Part shown: one piece after another, positions 51,464 to 61,443 of the stretch
Layout: every line of letters starts with the position of its first letter
Numbering within the stretch: position 1 is the first letter of the stretch
NCBI GenBank assembly: GCA_963756495.1
Contig: CAVWNS010000001.1
Location: forward strand, 558,001-622,000
DNA length: 64,000 nt
From: DATFDN01 sp963756495
GTDB lineage: Bacteria > Pseudomonadota > Alphaproteobacteria > Acetobacterales > Acetobacteraceae
Direction: 5' to 3'
Translations under genes and position numbers: made by a program
The notes under the pieces: generated by a model
The model's database searches: none
The model's input: the letters and a program-made list of their open reading frames with translations, nothing else
What the model was told of the DNA's origin: nothing

Positions 51464-52609
51464 TCAGTCTGCCGGCTCGGTCACCCGATCGATCTTGCCG
51501 GCGGTCTTGATCCGCTCCATCGCGTGGTCGACATGGCGGCGGAACACGAAATCGGCAGGGCGCTGATTCTCCAACGGGATCTCGGGCGCCATCGGCCCCT
51601 CGGTGCGCGGGCCGCGCAGCGCCACTTTCAATACTTTCAGCGGTTTGCTGACCGCATCGATGACCGCCGTCGCCTCGTAGCCCGAATGGACCATGCAGTC
51701 GGCGCATTTCTCGTAGTTGCCGGTGCCGTATTTGTCCCAGTCGGTGGTTTCGACCAGCTCCTTGTAAGTCTTGGTGTAGCCCTCGCCCAGCAGGTAGCAG
51801 GGGCGCTGCCAGCCGAACACGTTGCGCGTCGGCTTGCCCCAGGGCGTGCAGGTGTAGCGCTGATTCCCGGCGAGGAAGTCGAGGAACAGCGAGGACTGGT
51901 TGAACTTCCAGCCCTTTCCGCGCCCGAGGCGGAAGATGTCGCGGAACAGCTCCTTGGACTTGCGCCGGTTCAGGAAGTGCTCCTGGTCGGGCGCGCGCTC
52001 GTAGGCGTAGCCCGGCGAGATCATTACCCCGTCCACCCCGATCGCATTGACGTGGTCGAGGAAGGCGGCGACCCGCTCGGGCTCGGCGCCGTCGAACAGG
52101 GTGGTGTTGATGCAGACCCTAAAGCCGCGCTGCTTGGCCGCGCGGATCGCCGCCTCGGCGCGATCGAACACGCCGCCCTGACTGACGGAGCGGTCGTGCA
52201 TCTCCTGGTCGCCGTCCAGATGCACGTCCCAGGCGAAGTTGCGGTGCGGCGTGAACTGGTCGAGCTTCTTCTCGAGCAGTAGGGCATTGGTGCAAAGATA
52301 GATGAACTTGCCGCGCTCCAGCAGCGCCTGAACAATCTGCGGCATCTGCTTGTGCAGCAATGGTTCTCCGCCGGCGATGGCGACCACGGGGGCGCCGCAC
52401 TCCTCGGCCGCCCCGATGCAGTCCTCAAGCGACAGGCGCTGGTTGAGGATGGCTGCCGGGTAGTCGATCTTGCCGCAGCCCGAGCAGGCGAGGTTGCAGC
52501 GGAACAGCGGCTCCAGCATCAGAACGAGCGGATAGCGCCGGCGCCCCAGGATGTGCTGCTTGACCACATAGGCGCCGACGCGGATCGCCTGGTTCAGGGG
52601 GACGGGCAT
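51464..52609 (-). CDS. hpnH: Hopanoid adenosyl transferase HpnH (radical SAM)
   Basis: This 381-residue radical SAM enzyme adds an adenosyl group to diploptene, the first step toward C35 hopanoids. The iron-sulfur motif is CNLACSGCGKI near residue 35. Other landmarks are VAIAGGEPLLHKQM, NFAWDVHLDGDQEMHD and the C-terminal CADCMVHSGYEATA. The start lies 15 bp after ispH, and the gene shares its direction with ispH. hpnI, hpnJ and hpnK lie on the facing strand nearby, so this locus holds several hopanoid tail genes. Confidence 0.95.
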   Translation of the reverse strand: MPVPLNQAIRVGAYVVKQHILGRRRYPLVLMLEPLFRCNLACSGCGKIDYPAAILNQRLSLEDCIGAAEECGAPVVAIAGGEPLLHKQMPQIVQALLERGKFIYLCTNALLLEKKLDQFTPHRNFAWDVHLDGDQEMHDRSVSQGGVFDRAEAAIRAAKQRGFRVCINTTLFDGAEPERVAAFLDHVNAIGVDGVMISPGYAYERAPDQEHFLNRRKSKELFRDIFRLGRGKGWKFNQSSLFLDFLAGNQRYTCTPWGKPTRNVFGWQRPCYLLGEGYTKTYKELVETTDWDKYGTGNYEKCADCMVHSGYEATAVIDAVSKPLKVLKVALRGPRTEGPMAPEIPLENQRPADFVFRRHVDHAMERIKTAGKIDRVTEPAD

Positions 52610-52624
52610 TCTGGTGGATTCTCC

Positions 52625-53554
52625 TTAGGCGTCAGCGAGTTCGGCGGGGAAGCGGAAGCGCACGTTTTCGGCGACGCCGGCCAGCGTGGATACCTCGATC
52701 TCGGCGAAGCGGCGCAATCCATCGAGCACGCCTTGGACCAGGGTTTCGGGCGCCGAGGCGCCGGCGGTGACGCCGACCGAGCCCACGCCCACCAGCCATT
52801 CGGGGCGCAGGTCGGCAGCGTCGTCGATCAGATAGGCGGGTTTGCCGAGTTCCCCGCCGATTTCGCGCAAGCGGTTGGAATTGGAGCTGTTCTTCGAGCC
52901 GACGACCAGGATCAGGTCGACCGCCTTCGCCAGGTCCTGCACCGCCTGTTGGCGGTTCTGGGTGGCATAGCAGATGTCACGCACGTCGGGGCCGACGATC
53001 GCGGGGAAGCGCGCCTTCAGCGCGGCGATGATGTGGCGGGTGTCGTCCACCGACAGGGTGGTCTGGGTGATATAGGCGAGCTTCTCGGGATCGGTGACCG
53101 CGAGATGGGCCACGTCGGCGACGGTCTGCACCAAATGGACGGTGCCCTCGATCTGACCGATCGTGCCTTCTACTTCGGCATGGCCGGCATGGCCCACCAG
53201 CACGATCTCGCGATCCTGGCGGGCGTAGCGGCGGCCCTCATTGTGGACCTTGGCGACCAGCGGGCAGGTCGCGTCGATGACCGGCAGACCGCGCTCGGCG
53301 GCGAATTCCTCGACCTGGCGGGCGACGCCGTGGGCGGAGAAGACGGTCATGGCGCCGGGCGGGATCTCGTCGAGTTCGTCGACGAACACGGCGCCGCGGG
53401 TGCGCAGATCCTCGACGACGTGGCGGTTGTGCACGATCTCGTGGCGGACGTAGATGGGGGGGCCGTACTTCTTGAGCGCACGCTCGACGATCTCGATGGC
53501 CCGCTCGACCCCGGCACAGAAGCCGCGGGGCTGGGCCAGGATGACCTTCAACAT
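52625..53554 (-). CDS. ispH: 4-hydroxy-3-methylbut-2-enyl diphosphate reductase IspH
   Basis: This 309-residue Fe-S enzyme performs the last MEP-pathway step, giving IPP and DMAPP. The cysteines of the cluster are in GFCAGVERA, VIDATCPLVAKVH and VRDICYATQNRQQ; SKNSSNSNRL and the GVTAGASAPE tail are typical. It is divergent from ispA, with about 310 bp between them including both promoters. It is followed by hpnH, tying isoprenoid supply to hopanoid formation. Confidence 0.96.
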   Translation of the reverse strand: MLKVILAQPRGFCAGVERAIEIVERALKKYGPPIYVRHEIVHNRHVVEDLRTRGAVFVDELDEIPPGAMTVFSAHGVARQVEEFAAERGLPVIDATCPLVAKVHNEGRRYARQDREIVLVGHAGHAEVEGTIGQIEGTVHLVQTVADVAHLAVTDPEKLAYITQTTLSVDDTRHIIAALKARFPAIVGPDVRDICYATQNRQQAVQDLAKAVDLILVVGSKNSSNSNRLREIGGELGKPAYLIDDAADLRPEWLVGVGSVGVTAGASAPETLVQGVLDGLRRFAEIEVSTLAGVAENVRFRFPAELADA

Positions 53555-53868
53555 CCTTTACCTCCACCGTGCTGGCGGTCTGGGATCGTGATCGCGACCC
53601 GGAAAGGTCTCCCGGTCGAACCGTGCTCCGACATATGGCCCACCCCCTGTGCGTGCAACCCGGGGGCGGCATTCCCATCTGGCGGCCCGCCCGCAAACCC
53701 GCTAATGCCCCCATCCCGATGCGAATACGCCACACGATCCCGAGTTTGTGGCAATCGAGCAACATGACAACGGGTCTCCACGCGGAAGCCCGACCGGAGC
53801 CGTAAAGCTCTTATATGGATAGCAACGCCGGTGCGGCTTCGGGGCCGAACAAACAACGAGTGGTCCGC

Positions 53869-54774
53869 ATGAGTGTGACGATGGCTGAGGCCGATCTCCC
53901 CGCCGCCCTGACCCGGGCGGCTGGCGTGGTGGAGACGGCGATCGACAGCCTGCTGCCCCCGGTGGAGGGCGCCGAGGCGCGCCTGTTCGAGGCGATGCGC
54001 TACGCAGCACTTGGCGGCGGCAAGCGCCTGCGCGCCTTTCTCGCCATCGAAAGCGCGGGGCTGTTCGCGGTGTCGGAGACATGCGCTGCGCGGGTCGCGG
54101 CGGCGATCGAGATGGTCCACGCCTACTCGCTCGTGCATGACGATCTGCCGGCGATGGACGATGACGACCTTCGGCGCGGCAAACCTTCCTGCCACCGCGC
54201 CTTCGACGAGGCGACCGCCATCCTGGCGGGAGATGCGTTGCAGGCCCGAGCCTTCGAGGTCTTGGCTGAGCCCGACACCCACTCCGACCCGCAGGCGCGC
54301 ACCGATCTCGTCTGTGGTCTCGGCGCGGCGGCAGGGCCGCGCGGGATGGTGGGCGGTCAGATGATCGACATCCTGGCCGAGGGTCAGACCCTGGATGCCG
54401 CCCAGATCACGCGTCTCCAGGCACTGAAGACCGGGCGGCTGATCCAGTTCAGTGCCGAAGCGGGCGCGATCCTCGGTCGCGCGCCGCCAATGCAGCGCCA
54501 TATCCTGGCGGCATACGGCAGGGACCTGGGCGCGGCGTTCCAGATCGCCGACGACCTGCTGGATATCGAGGGCACGACGGAAGAGACCGGCAAGACCGCC
54601 GGCAAGGACATCGCGGCCGGAAAGGCCACCCTGGTGGCGATCCTGGGGGCGGAGCGCGCGCGCCAGCACGCCGACATCCTGGCCGAACAGGCGGCGCGGC
54701 ATCTGGACAGCTTTGGCGATAAGGCAGACCTGTTGCGCGCCCTCGCTGACTTCGTGGTGTCCCGTCGTCGCTGA
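53869..54774 (+). CDS. ispA: Polyprenyl (farnesyl) diphosphate synthase
   Basis: This synthase of about 301 residues condenses IPP with allylic diphosphates, most likely giving farnesyl diphosphate for squalene, hopanoid and undecaprenyl synthesis. The first Asp-rich motif is DDLPAMDDDDLRRGKP, the second is QIADDLLDIEG, and GGGKRLRAFL and GGQMIDI are typical. An in-frame ATG at 53815 would add 18 residues; the start at 53869 or 53881 fits the family better. It is followed after 19 bases by dxs. xseB, often upstream, is not seen. Confidence 0.93.
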   Translation: MSVTMAEADLPAALTRAAGVVETAIDSLLPPVEGAEARLFEAMRYAALGGGKRLRAFLAIESAGLFAVSETCAARVAAAIEMVHAYSLVHDDLPAMDDDDLRRGKPSCHRAFDEATAILAGDALQARAFEVLAEPDTHSDPQARTDLVCGLGAAAGPRGMVGGQMIDILAEGQTLDAAQITRLQALKTGRLIQFSAEAGAILGRAPPMQRHILAAYGRDLGAAFQIADDLLDIEGTTEETGKTAGKDIAAGKATLVAILGAERARQHADILAEQAARHLDSFGDKADLLRALADFVVSRRR

Positions 54775-54793
54775 CGTCAGAGAAAGAAGGAGC

Positions 54794-56734
54794 ATGAGCC
54801 CAGTGAACACCCCGTTGCTGGACCGCGTGCGTATCCCGGCCGACCTCCGCAACTTCTCGCCCGAGCAACTCCGTCAGCTCGCCGACGAACTGCGCGCGGA
54901 GACGATCGACACGGTGTCCGTCACCGGCGGCCATCTCGGCTCCTCGCTCGGCGTCGTCGAGCTGACGGTCGCGATCCATGCCGTGTTCGACACCCCGCGA
55001 GATCGGCTCCTGTGGGACGTCGGGCACCAAGCCTACCCGCACAAGATCCTGACCGGCCGACGCGACCGCATCCGCACGCTCCGCCTGGGTGGGGGCCTGT
55101 CCGGTTTCACCCGCCGGGCGGAGAGCGAGTTCGACCCGTTCGGCGCGGCGCATTCCTCGACCTCCATATCGGCCGGGCTCGGCATGGCGGTGGCGCGCGA
55201 CCTCAAGGCCGCACGCGGCGAGCGCGACGACCGCAACGTGGTCTGCGTCATCGGCGACGGCGCGATGAGCGCCGGCATGGCCTACGAGGCCATGAACAAC
55301 GCGGGGGCAAGGCACTCGCGGCTGATCGTGATCCTCAACGACAATGACATGTCGATCGCCCCGCCAGTGGGCGCGATGAGCGCGTATCTCTCGCGGCTGA
55401 TGTCGTCGCGCAGCTTCCTGAGCCTGCGCGAGCTCGGCATCAAGATGGCCAAGCGGTTCCCGCGCGGGATCGAGCGCACGGCACGCAAGGCCGAGGAGTA
55501 CGCACGCGGCATCCTAACCGGCGGCACGCTGTTCGAGGAGATGGGGTTCTACTACGTGGGCCCGATCGACGGGCACAACCTGGACCATCTGCTGCCGGTG
55601 CTGCGCAACGTGCGCGAGGCCGACGAACAGGGGCCGATCCTGGTCCACGCCATCACGGTCAAGGGCAAGGGCTTCACCCCCGCCGAGGAATCGGCAGACA
55701 AGTACCACGGCGTCTCGAAGTTCAACGTCATCACCGGCGAGCAGGCCAAGGCGCCGCCCGGACCGCCCGGCTACACCAAGGTTTTCGCCGAGGCGCTGAT
55801 CGCCGAGGCCGAGCGCGACCCCAACATCGTCGCCATCACCGCCGCCATGCCGTCCGGCACCGGGCTCGACCGCTTCGCCAAGAAGTTCCCCGATCGCACC
55901 TTCGACGTCGGCATCGCCGAGCAGCACGCCGTGACATTCGCCGCGGGCCTCGCCTGCGAGGGCATGAAGCCATTCTGCGCCATCTACTCCACCTTCCTCC
56001 AGCGTGCTTACGACCAGGTGGTCCACGACGTCGCCATCCAGGGCCTGCCGGTGCGCTTCGCGATGGACCGGGCGGGGCCGGTGGGCGCGGACGGCGCGAC
56101 CCACGCCGGCAGCTTCGACGTGACGTATCTCGGTTGCCTGCCGGGCTTCGTCATCATGGGCCCGGCCGACGAGGCCGAGCTGGTCCATGCGGTGGCGACG
56201 GCCGCGTCGATCAACGACCGGCCGAGCGCGCTGCGCTATCCGCGCGGCGAGGGCACCGGCATCGCCGTGCCCGACCGGGGCGTAGCATGGGAGATCGGCA
56301 AGGGCCGCCTGCTGCGCGAAGGGGGCAGCGTTGCCATCCTGTCCTTCGGAACCCGCCTCGCCGATGCCCTGCGGGCCGCCGACGAGCTGGGCGCGCGCGG
56401 CTTTCCCGCGACCGTGGCGGATGCACGCTTCGCCAAGCCATTGGACACCGCCCTGATCGAGCAGCTCGCCCGGCACCACGAGGTGCTCATCACCATCGAG
56501 GAGAACGCGGTCGGTGGGTTCAGCGCCGCCGTCCTGCAGCATCTGGCCTGGAAGGGACTGCTGGACGGTGGCCTGAAGGTGCGGCCGATGGTCTTGCCCG
56601 ACAAGTTCATCGACCACGACAGCCAAGCCAAGCAGCTTGCCGTCGCTGGGCTGACCGCCAAGGACATCGTCGCCGCCGCGGTTGATGCGCTGGGAATGAG
56701 CGCCCGGACGACGCATCTTCTGACCGCCGGCTGA
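54794..56734 (+). CDS. dxs: 1-deoxy-D-xylulose-5-phosphate synthase
   Basis: This 646-residue TPP enzyme makes DXP from pyruvate and glyceraldehyde 3-phosphate, the entry to the MEP pathway. Landmarks are SVTGGHLGSSLGVVELTVAIH, DVGHQAYPHKILTGRR and the TPP motif GDGAMSAGMAYEAMNN. The transketolase-like segment FDVGIAEQHAVTFAAGLACEG carries the catalytic Glu. AGAAGGAGC precedes the ATG. It sits between ispA and hpnI, all on the plus strand. Confidence 0.96.
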   Translation: MSPVNTPLLDRVRIPADLRNFSPEQLRQLADELRAETIDTVSVTGGHLGSSLGVVELTVAIHAVFDTPRDRLLWDVGHQAYPHKILTGRRDRIRTLRLGGGLSGFTRRAESEFDPFGAAHSSTSISAGLGMAVARDLKAARGERDDRNVVCVIGDGAMSAGMAYEAMNNAGARHSRLIVILNDNDMSIAPPVGAMSAYLSRLMSSRSFLSLRELGIKMAKRFPRGIERTARKAEEYARGILTGGTLFEEMGFYYVGPIDGHNLDHLLPVLRNVREADEQGPILVHAITVKGKGFTPAEESADKYHGVSKFNVITGEQAKAPPGPPGYTKVFAEALIAEAERDPNIVAITAAMPSGTGLDRFAKKFPDRTFDVGIAEQHAVTFAAGLACEGMKPFCAIYSTFLQRAYDQVVHDVAIQGLPVRFAMDRAGPVGADGATHAGSFDVTYLGCLPGFVIMGPADEAELVHAVATAASINDRPSALRYPRGEGTGIAVPDRGVAWEIGKGRLLREGGSVAILSFGTRLADALRAADELGARGFPATVADARFAKPLDTALIEQLARHHEVLITIEENAVGGFSAAVLQHLAWKGLLDGGLKVRPMVLPDKFIDHDSQAKQLAVAGLTAKDIVAAAVDALGMSARTTHLLTAG

Positions 56735-56738
56735 GCGC

Positions 56739-57920
56739 GTGCTGCTGCCGGCGGTGCTTGCCGCCGTCACCGCCAGCGTGGGCGCCGGCCAGTGCGTCGC
56801 CGGTGCGGTCCTGGTGCAGCGCTTTGCCCGCCGGCCCGAGGCGGCCCCGACCGCCACGCCCGCGGTAACGGTGCTGAAGCCGCTGCACGGCGAGGAGCCG
56901 TTGCTGGAGACGGCACTCGGCTCGGTCTGCCGGCAGGACTACGCGCCCTTGCAGATCGTGTTCGGCGTGCAGGACCCAGCCGATCCCGCCATTCGGGTGG
57001 TGCGCCGGTTGCAATCGCGGTTCCCCGGCCGGGACCTCGCCCTGGTGGTCGATGTGACGCAGCACGGGCCGAACCGGAAAATCGGCAATCTTATCAATAT
57101 GATGCATGCGGCACGCCACGACCTGCTGGTGATCGCCGATTCCGATATCCTGTGCGCACCGGACTATCTGCGCCGGATCGTCGCGGCGCTGGAGGAGCCG
57201 GGCACCGGGCTGGTCACCACGCTCTATGCCGGCCTGCCCGCCCGCCCCACCCTGATCGGCCGGCTCGGGGCGACGCAGGTCACGCATGTCTTCCTGCCCG
57301 GCGCCCTGCTCGCGCGCGCGATGGGCCGACAGGACTGCCTCGGCGCGACAATGGCACTGCGGCGCCGAACCTTGCAGGCCATCGGCGGCCTGGAGGCGCT
57401 GGTCGGGCATCTTGCCGACGACAACGCGCTCGGCCGCAAGGTGGCAGGGCTCGGTCTGGCGGTGCGCCTGGCCGGCACGGTGCCGGCGACCACGGTGGCG
57501 GAGGCCGGCTTCGGCGCATTGTTCCGCCACGAACTGCGCTGGGCGCGCACGATCCGCGCCTTGGTGCCGGGCGCCTTCCTGGCCTCCGCGCTGCAATACC
57601 CGATCGCCTGGGCGCTGCTCGCCCTGGCGCTTGCGGGAGGGACCGTCTGGGCGTGGGCGATGCTGCTGGCGGCGTGGACGGTGCGGGCTGCGGCGACGCT
57701 GGCCGTCGATCGCGCGCTGGCGCGCCGGCTGCCGGCCGGGCTTGCCATCGCCGCCCCCATCTGGCTTCTGCCGCTGCGTGAACTTATGTCAGTGGCCGTG
57801 ATGGTCGCGAGCTACGCCGGGCTGGATGTGGACTGGCGCGGCCACCGGATGCACGCCGACGGCCCTGCCCCCACCACCGCTCCCGTGGCCCCCCGCCCTG
57901 TGAAGGACCGACTGGAATGA
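56739..57920 (+). CDS. hpnI: Hopanoid glucosaminyl transferase HpnI
   Basis: This 393-residue membrane GT2 enzyme resembles ceramide glucosyltransferases and adds GlcNAc to bacteriohopanetetrol. It has an N-terminal membrane segment, then VTVLKPLHGEEPLLETALGSVCRQDY. Acidic motifs follow in IADSDILCAP and LADDNALG, with an (Q/R)xxRW motif in FRHELRWARTIRA. Several C-terminal membrane segments are present. It starts with GTG four bases after dxs. It overlaps hpnJ by four bases. Confidence 0.92.
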   Translation: MLLPAVLAAVTASVGAGQCVAGAVLVQRFARRPEAAPTATPAVTVLKPLHGEEPLLETALGSVCRQDYAPLQIVFGVQDPADPAIRVVRRLQSRFPGRDLALVVDVTQHGPNRKIGNLINMMHAARHDLLVIADSDILCAPDYLRRIVAALEEPGTGLVTTLYAGLPARPTLIGRLGATQVTHVFLPGALLARAMGRQDCLGATMALRRRTLQAIGGLEALVGHLADDNALGRKVAGLGLAVRLAGTVPATTVAEAGFGALFRHELRWARTIRALVPGAFLASALQYPIAWALLALALAGGTVWAWAMLLAAWTVRAAATLAVDRALARRLPAGLAIAAPIWLLPLRELMSVAVMVASYAGLDVDWRGHRMHADGPAPTTAPVAPRPVKDRLE

Positions 57921-59347
57921 TGAAGACGCTGTTCCTGCAACCGCCCTCGTTCGACGGCTTCGACGGCGGCGCGGGCTCGCGCTATCAGGCGAAGCGGGAA
58001 ATCCGGTCTTATTGGTATCCGACCTGGCTTGCCCAGCCCGCGGCGTTGGTGCCCGGCAGCAAGCTGATCGACGCCCCCCCGGCAGGAGTGACCCTGGACA
58101 CCGTGCTGGCTGCGGCGCGTGGACAAGAGCTGTGCGTCATCCACACCTCCACGCCCTCGTTCGCCTCCGACGTACGGGTCGCCGCACGGCTGAAGCAGGA
58201 GGTACCGGGGCTCAAGGTCGGCTTCGTCGGCGCCAAGGTCGCGGTCGAGGCCGAGAAGAGCCTGCGGCAGGCCGGCGATGCGATCGATTTCGTGGCCCGC
58301 AACGAGTTCGACTTCACCATCAAGGAGGTCGCCGAGGGGCGCGACTGGGCGCAGGTGGACGGCATCTCCTGGCGCGACGGCGCGGGCGAGATCGTGCACA
58401 ACAAGGACCGCGTGATGCTGGAGGACATGGACCAGCTGCCGTTCGTGACCGAGGTGTACAAGCGCGACCTGCGGATCGAGGACTATTTCATCGGCTACCT
58501 GCTGCATCCCTATGTTTCGCTCTACACGGGGCGGGGCTGCAAGTCGCGCTGCACCTTCTGCCTCTGGCCGCAGACCGTGGGTGGCCACCGCTACCGGGTG
58601 CGCAGCCCGGAGCACGTGGCGACCGAGATACGGCTGGCCAAGACCTATTTTCCGCAGGTGAAGGAGTTCTTCTTCGACGACGACACCTTCACCGACAACC
58701 TGCCGCGTGCCGAGGCGATCGCCAAGGAGCTGGGCAAGCTGGGCGTCACCTGGTCGTGCAACGCCAAGGCGAACGTCCCGCGCGAAACGCTGAAAGTGTT
58801 GAAGGACAATGGGCTACGGCTGCTTCTTGTCGGTTACGAGAGCGGCAACCAGCAGATCCTGTACAACATCAAGAAGGGCATGCGGATCGAGGTCGCCAAG
58901 CGGTTCACCCAGGACTGCCACGCGCTCGGCATCAAGATCCACGGCACCTTCATCCTCGGCCTGCCCGGCGAGACGAAGGAGACGATCCAGGAGACGATCC
59001 GCTTCGCGACCGAGATCAACCCGCACACCATCCAGGTCTCGCTTGCGGCTCCCTATCCGGGAACATTCCTTTATGACCAGGCGGTTGAGAATGGCTGGCT
59101 CGATTCGTCCCATGCCGAGCTGGTGGACGATCACGGCATCCAGATCGCGCCACTGCACTACCCGCATCTGAGCCACACCGAGATCTTCGACAGCGTGGAG
59201 ACGTTCTACAGGCGGTTTTACTTCCGTGCTCCGAAGATCGCGGCGATCGTGGGCGAGATGGCGCGCAGCCCGCAGATGATGAAGCGGCGGCTGCGGGAGG
59301 GCGTGGAGTTCTTCCAGTTCCTGCGTGAACGCCACAAGGCGGCTTGA
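57917..59347 (+). CDS. hpnJ: Hopanoid radical SAM protein HpnJ
   Basis: This 476-residue B12-dependent-type radical SAM enzyme rearranges the sugar of composite hopanoids to the cyclitol ether. It has an N-terminal cobalamin-binding-like region, then the Fe-S motif GRGCKSRCTFCLWPQ near residue 207, and FDDDTFTDNLPRAEAIA downstream. HGTFILGLPGETKETIQETI is typical of the family. It overlaps hpnI and hpnK by four bases each. Confidence 0.94.
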   Translation: MMKTLFLQPPSFDGFDGGAGSRYQAKREIRSYWYPTWLAQPAALVPGSKLIDAPPAGVTLDTVLAAARGQELCVIHTSTPSFASDVRVAARLKQEVPGLKVGFVGAKVAVEAEKSLRQAGDAIDFVARNEFDFTIKEVAEGRDWAQVDGISWRDGAGEIVHNKDRVMLEDMDQLPFVTEVYKRDLRIEDYFIGYLLHPYVSLYTGRGCKSRCTFCLWPQTVGGHRYRVRSPEHVATEIRLAKTYFPQVKEFFFDDDTFTDNLPRAEAIAKELGKLGVTWSCNAKANVPRETLKVLKDNGLRLLLVGYESGNQQILYNIKKGMRIEVAKRFTQDCHALGIKIHGTFILGLPGETKETIQETIRFATEINPHTIQVSLAAPYPGTFLYDQAVENGWLDSSHAELVDDHGIQIAPLHYPHLSHTEIFDSVETFYRRFYFRAPKIAAIVGEMARSPQMMKRRLREGVEFFQFLRERHKAA

Positions 59348-60301
59348 AGCGGCTCATCGTCACCGCCGACGATTTCGGTCTGTCGGAATTGGTCAACGAG
59401 GCGGTGGAGCGGGCGCACCGCGACGGCATGCTCGCCGCCGCCAGCCTGATGATCGCTGGACCCGCCGCGGCGGACGCGGTGCGGCGGGCCAAGGCGCTGC
59501 CGTCCCTTGCCGTCGGACTGCATCTGGTGGCGATCGAGGGACCGGCGATGCTGCCCGCCGCCACTATTCCGGACATCGTTGACGCCTACGGCCAGTTCCC
59601 GTCCGCGCAGCTTCGGCTCGGTGTGGCCTACTTCTTCCGCCCGCGTGCCCGCAGCCAACTCGCGGCCGAAATCCGTGCGCAGTTCGCCGCCTTCGCGGCC
59701 ACCGGCCTTCGGCTGGACCATCTGAACGCCCACAAGCACATGCATCTGCATCCCACAATCGGTCGTCTGGCAATCCGGATTGGGCGGGAGTTCGGCTTGC
59801 GCGCAGTGCGTATACCGGCCGAACCGGATCTGGCCGATCCGACGCAGAGGCGGGGCGGCCCCCTCCCCCAGCCCCTCCCGCAAGGGGAGGGGAGCTACGA
59901 AGCGGCTGGAATCCCCTCCCCCACCCCTTGCGGCGGGCTTGGGAAACGGATGCGAGCGTCGAGGTCGAGGTGGTCCGCTCTCGGCCCGTGCTCTCCGCGC
60001 CTGGGCCGGCCTGCTCCGTCGCCAAGCCCGTCGAGCGGGCATGGTGGCCAACGACCATTGCTTCGGTCTGCGCTGGACCGGCGCCATGACCCCCGCGCGG
60101 GTCCTGCGTCTCGCGGGCACGCTGCCGGACGGGCTGAGCGAGATCTATTTCCACCCGGCTACGAGGCGCGACGAGCAGCTGATCGCGCTGATGCCGGGCT
60201 ATCGGCACGAGGAGGAACTTGCCGCCCTGCTCGACCCCCGCATACGAACCACCTTGCAGCAGAACGGGGTCAGGCTGCTGGCTGGCTTCGGCGACGCTTA
60301 A
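59344..60301 (+). pseudogene. hpnK: Hopanoid biosynthesis protein HpnK, interrupted by a repeat
   Basis: HpnK is a YdjC/carbohydrate-deacetylase-like protein that removes acetyl from the hopanoid GlcNAc. The metal motif is present: VTADDFGLS near the start and DHLNAHKHMHLHPTIG near residue 127. From about residue 165 a palindromic GC-rich repeat of roughly 120 bases interrupts the gene and shifts the frame. The rest (LLRRQARRAGMVANDHCFGLRWTGAMTPARV) continues in another frame to 60301. Without the insert it would be about 279 residues, normal for HpnK. The TTG start overlaps the hpnJ stop. Confidence 0.82.
59855..59970. repeat. REP-like palindromic repeat inside hpnK
   Basis: The sequence holds a long hairpin, CCCCTCCC with loop GCAA and GGGGAGGGG, near 59872-59895. 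A second C-rich/G-rich arm follows at about 59910-59945. This is typical of dispersed REP elements in GC-rich proteobacteria. It interrupts hpnK, and its length is not a multiple of three. The exact ends cannot be set by eye. Confidence 0.6.
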
Positions 60302-60304
60302 CGT

Positions 60305-61408
60305 CTATCCCAGCAGCCACCGGAACAGGCCGAAATGCGTCAGGTCGTTCCAGGTCGCGAAGACCATCAACCCGACCAGCAGCGCCAGTCCCGCCCGGAC
60401 GCCGTATTCCTGCGCGCGCGCGGGAAGGGGTCGGCCACGCAGGGCCTCGAAGAAGTAGAACAGCAAGTGCCCGCCATCCAGGATCGGAATAGGGAACAGA
60501 TTGATCAGGCCGAGATTGACCGACAGCAGGGCGATGAACGACACCAGGCTCGCCACGCCAAGCGCGGCCACCTGGCCCGAAAGCTGGGCGATGCGCAACG
60601 GGCCGCCAAGCTCACCCGTGCCGCGCCGTCCACCGATCATCTGGGCGACGCCGCGTACCGTCTCGGCGGTCACCCGCCATGTCTCGGTCACTCCCCCGAC
60701 AAAAGCCGCGCCGATCGACTCCCGCCGGTACTCGATCTGACCGCCCTTGATCCCGAGGAGGCCGATCTTGTGGCCGTTCTCGTCCTGCGCGCCGATCGTC
60801 ACCGGCAGGCGCCGATCCGCTCCGGCGCGGCGCACCGTCATGCTGACCTGCGCGCCGGGATGCGCGCCGACCGCCGCCTGGAGGTCCTCGAATGTCCCGA
60901 TCGGGGCGCCATCGACCGCGACGATACGATCCTGAGCAATGATTCCCGCCCGCGCCGCGGCCGAACCGGGCAGCACGTCGGTCACCACCGGGAGCGCCAC
61001 GGGACGGCCGAGGACGGCGAACAGGGCAAAGAACAGCAGGATCGCCAGGATGAAATTGGCCGCCGGCCCCGCCGCCACGATGATCGCGCGGGAGGCGACC
61101 GACTTCTCCTGAAAGCTACGCCCCGGAATGCGCAGGGCGCGGCGCTCGGGCGACAAATCCTCGACGCGCTCCTGCCCGTGCAGCTTCACGTAGCCGCCGA
61201 GCGGGAGCCAGGCGAGCCTCCAGACGGTGCCGCGCCGGTCCACCCAGCTCGTCAGCGCCTGACCAAAGCCGATCGAGAACGCCTCCACATGGACGCCACG
61301 CCAGCGTGCGGCGAGGTAGTGGCCCATCTCGTGGATGAAGACCAGCACGCCGAGGACGACGAGGAACGCGACGACAGAGCGGAAGAAGTCAGGGACAGCC
61401 TGGATCAC
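60305..61408 (-). CDS. rseP: Site-2 intramembrane metalloprotease RseP
   Basis: This 367-residue membrane protease cleaves anti-sigma factors and signal-peptide remnants inside the membrane. The zinc motif is HEMGH in GVLVFIHEMGHYLAARW near residue 26. A PDZ domain lies in the middle (VTDVLPGSAAARAGIIAQDRIVAVDG), and the NLF motif is in NLGLINLFPIPILDGGHLL. It is the 3' end of a uppS-cdsA-dxr-rseP run, the usual alphaproteobacterial order. It converges on hpnK with a three-base gap. Confidence 0.95.
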   Translation of the reverse strand: MIQAVPDFFRSVVAFLVVLGVLVFIHEMGHYLAARWRGVHVEAFSIGFGQALTSWVDRRGTVWRLAWLPLGGYVKLHGQERVEDLSPERRALRIPGRSFQEKSVASRAIIVAAGPAANFILAILLFFALFAVLGRPVALPVVTDVLPGSAAARAGIIAQDRIVAVDGAPIGTFEDLQAAVGAHPGAQVSMTVRRAGADRRLPVTIGAQDENGHKIGLLGIKGGQIEYRRESIGAAFVGGVTETWRVTAETVRGVAQMIGGRRGTGELGGPLRIAQLSGQVAALGVASLVSFIALLSVNLGLINLFPIPILDGGHLLFYFFEALRGRPLPARAQEYGVRAGLALLVGLMVFATWNDLTHFGLFRWLLG

Positions 61409-61443
61409 GCGAGCCCTTCGATCCGATGTGACACGCTATCCTA

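Noticed and set aside
52352..53767. 471-codon plus-strand frame opposite ispH
   Set aside because: It is an antisense shadow of ispH and hpnH in GC-rich DNA, with no recognisable domain.
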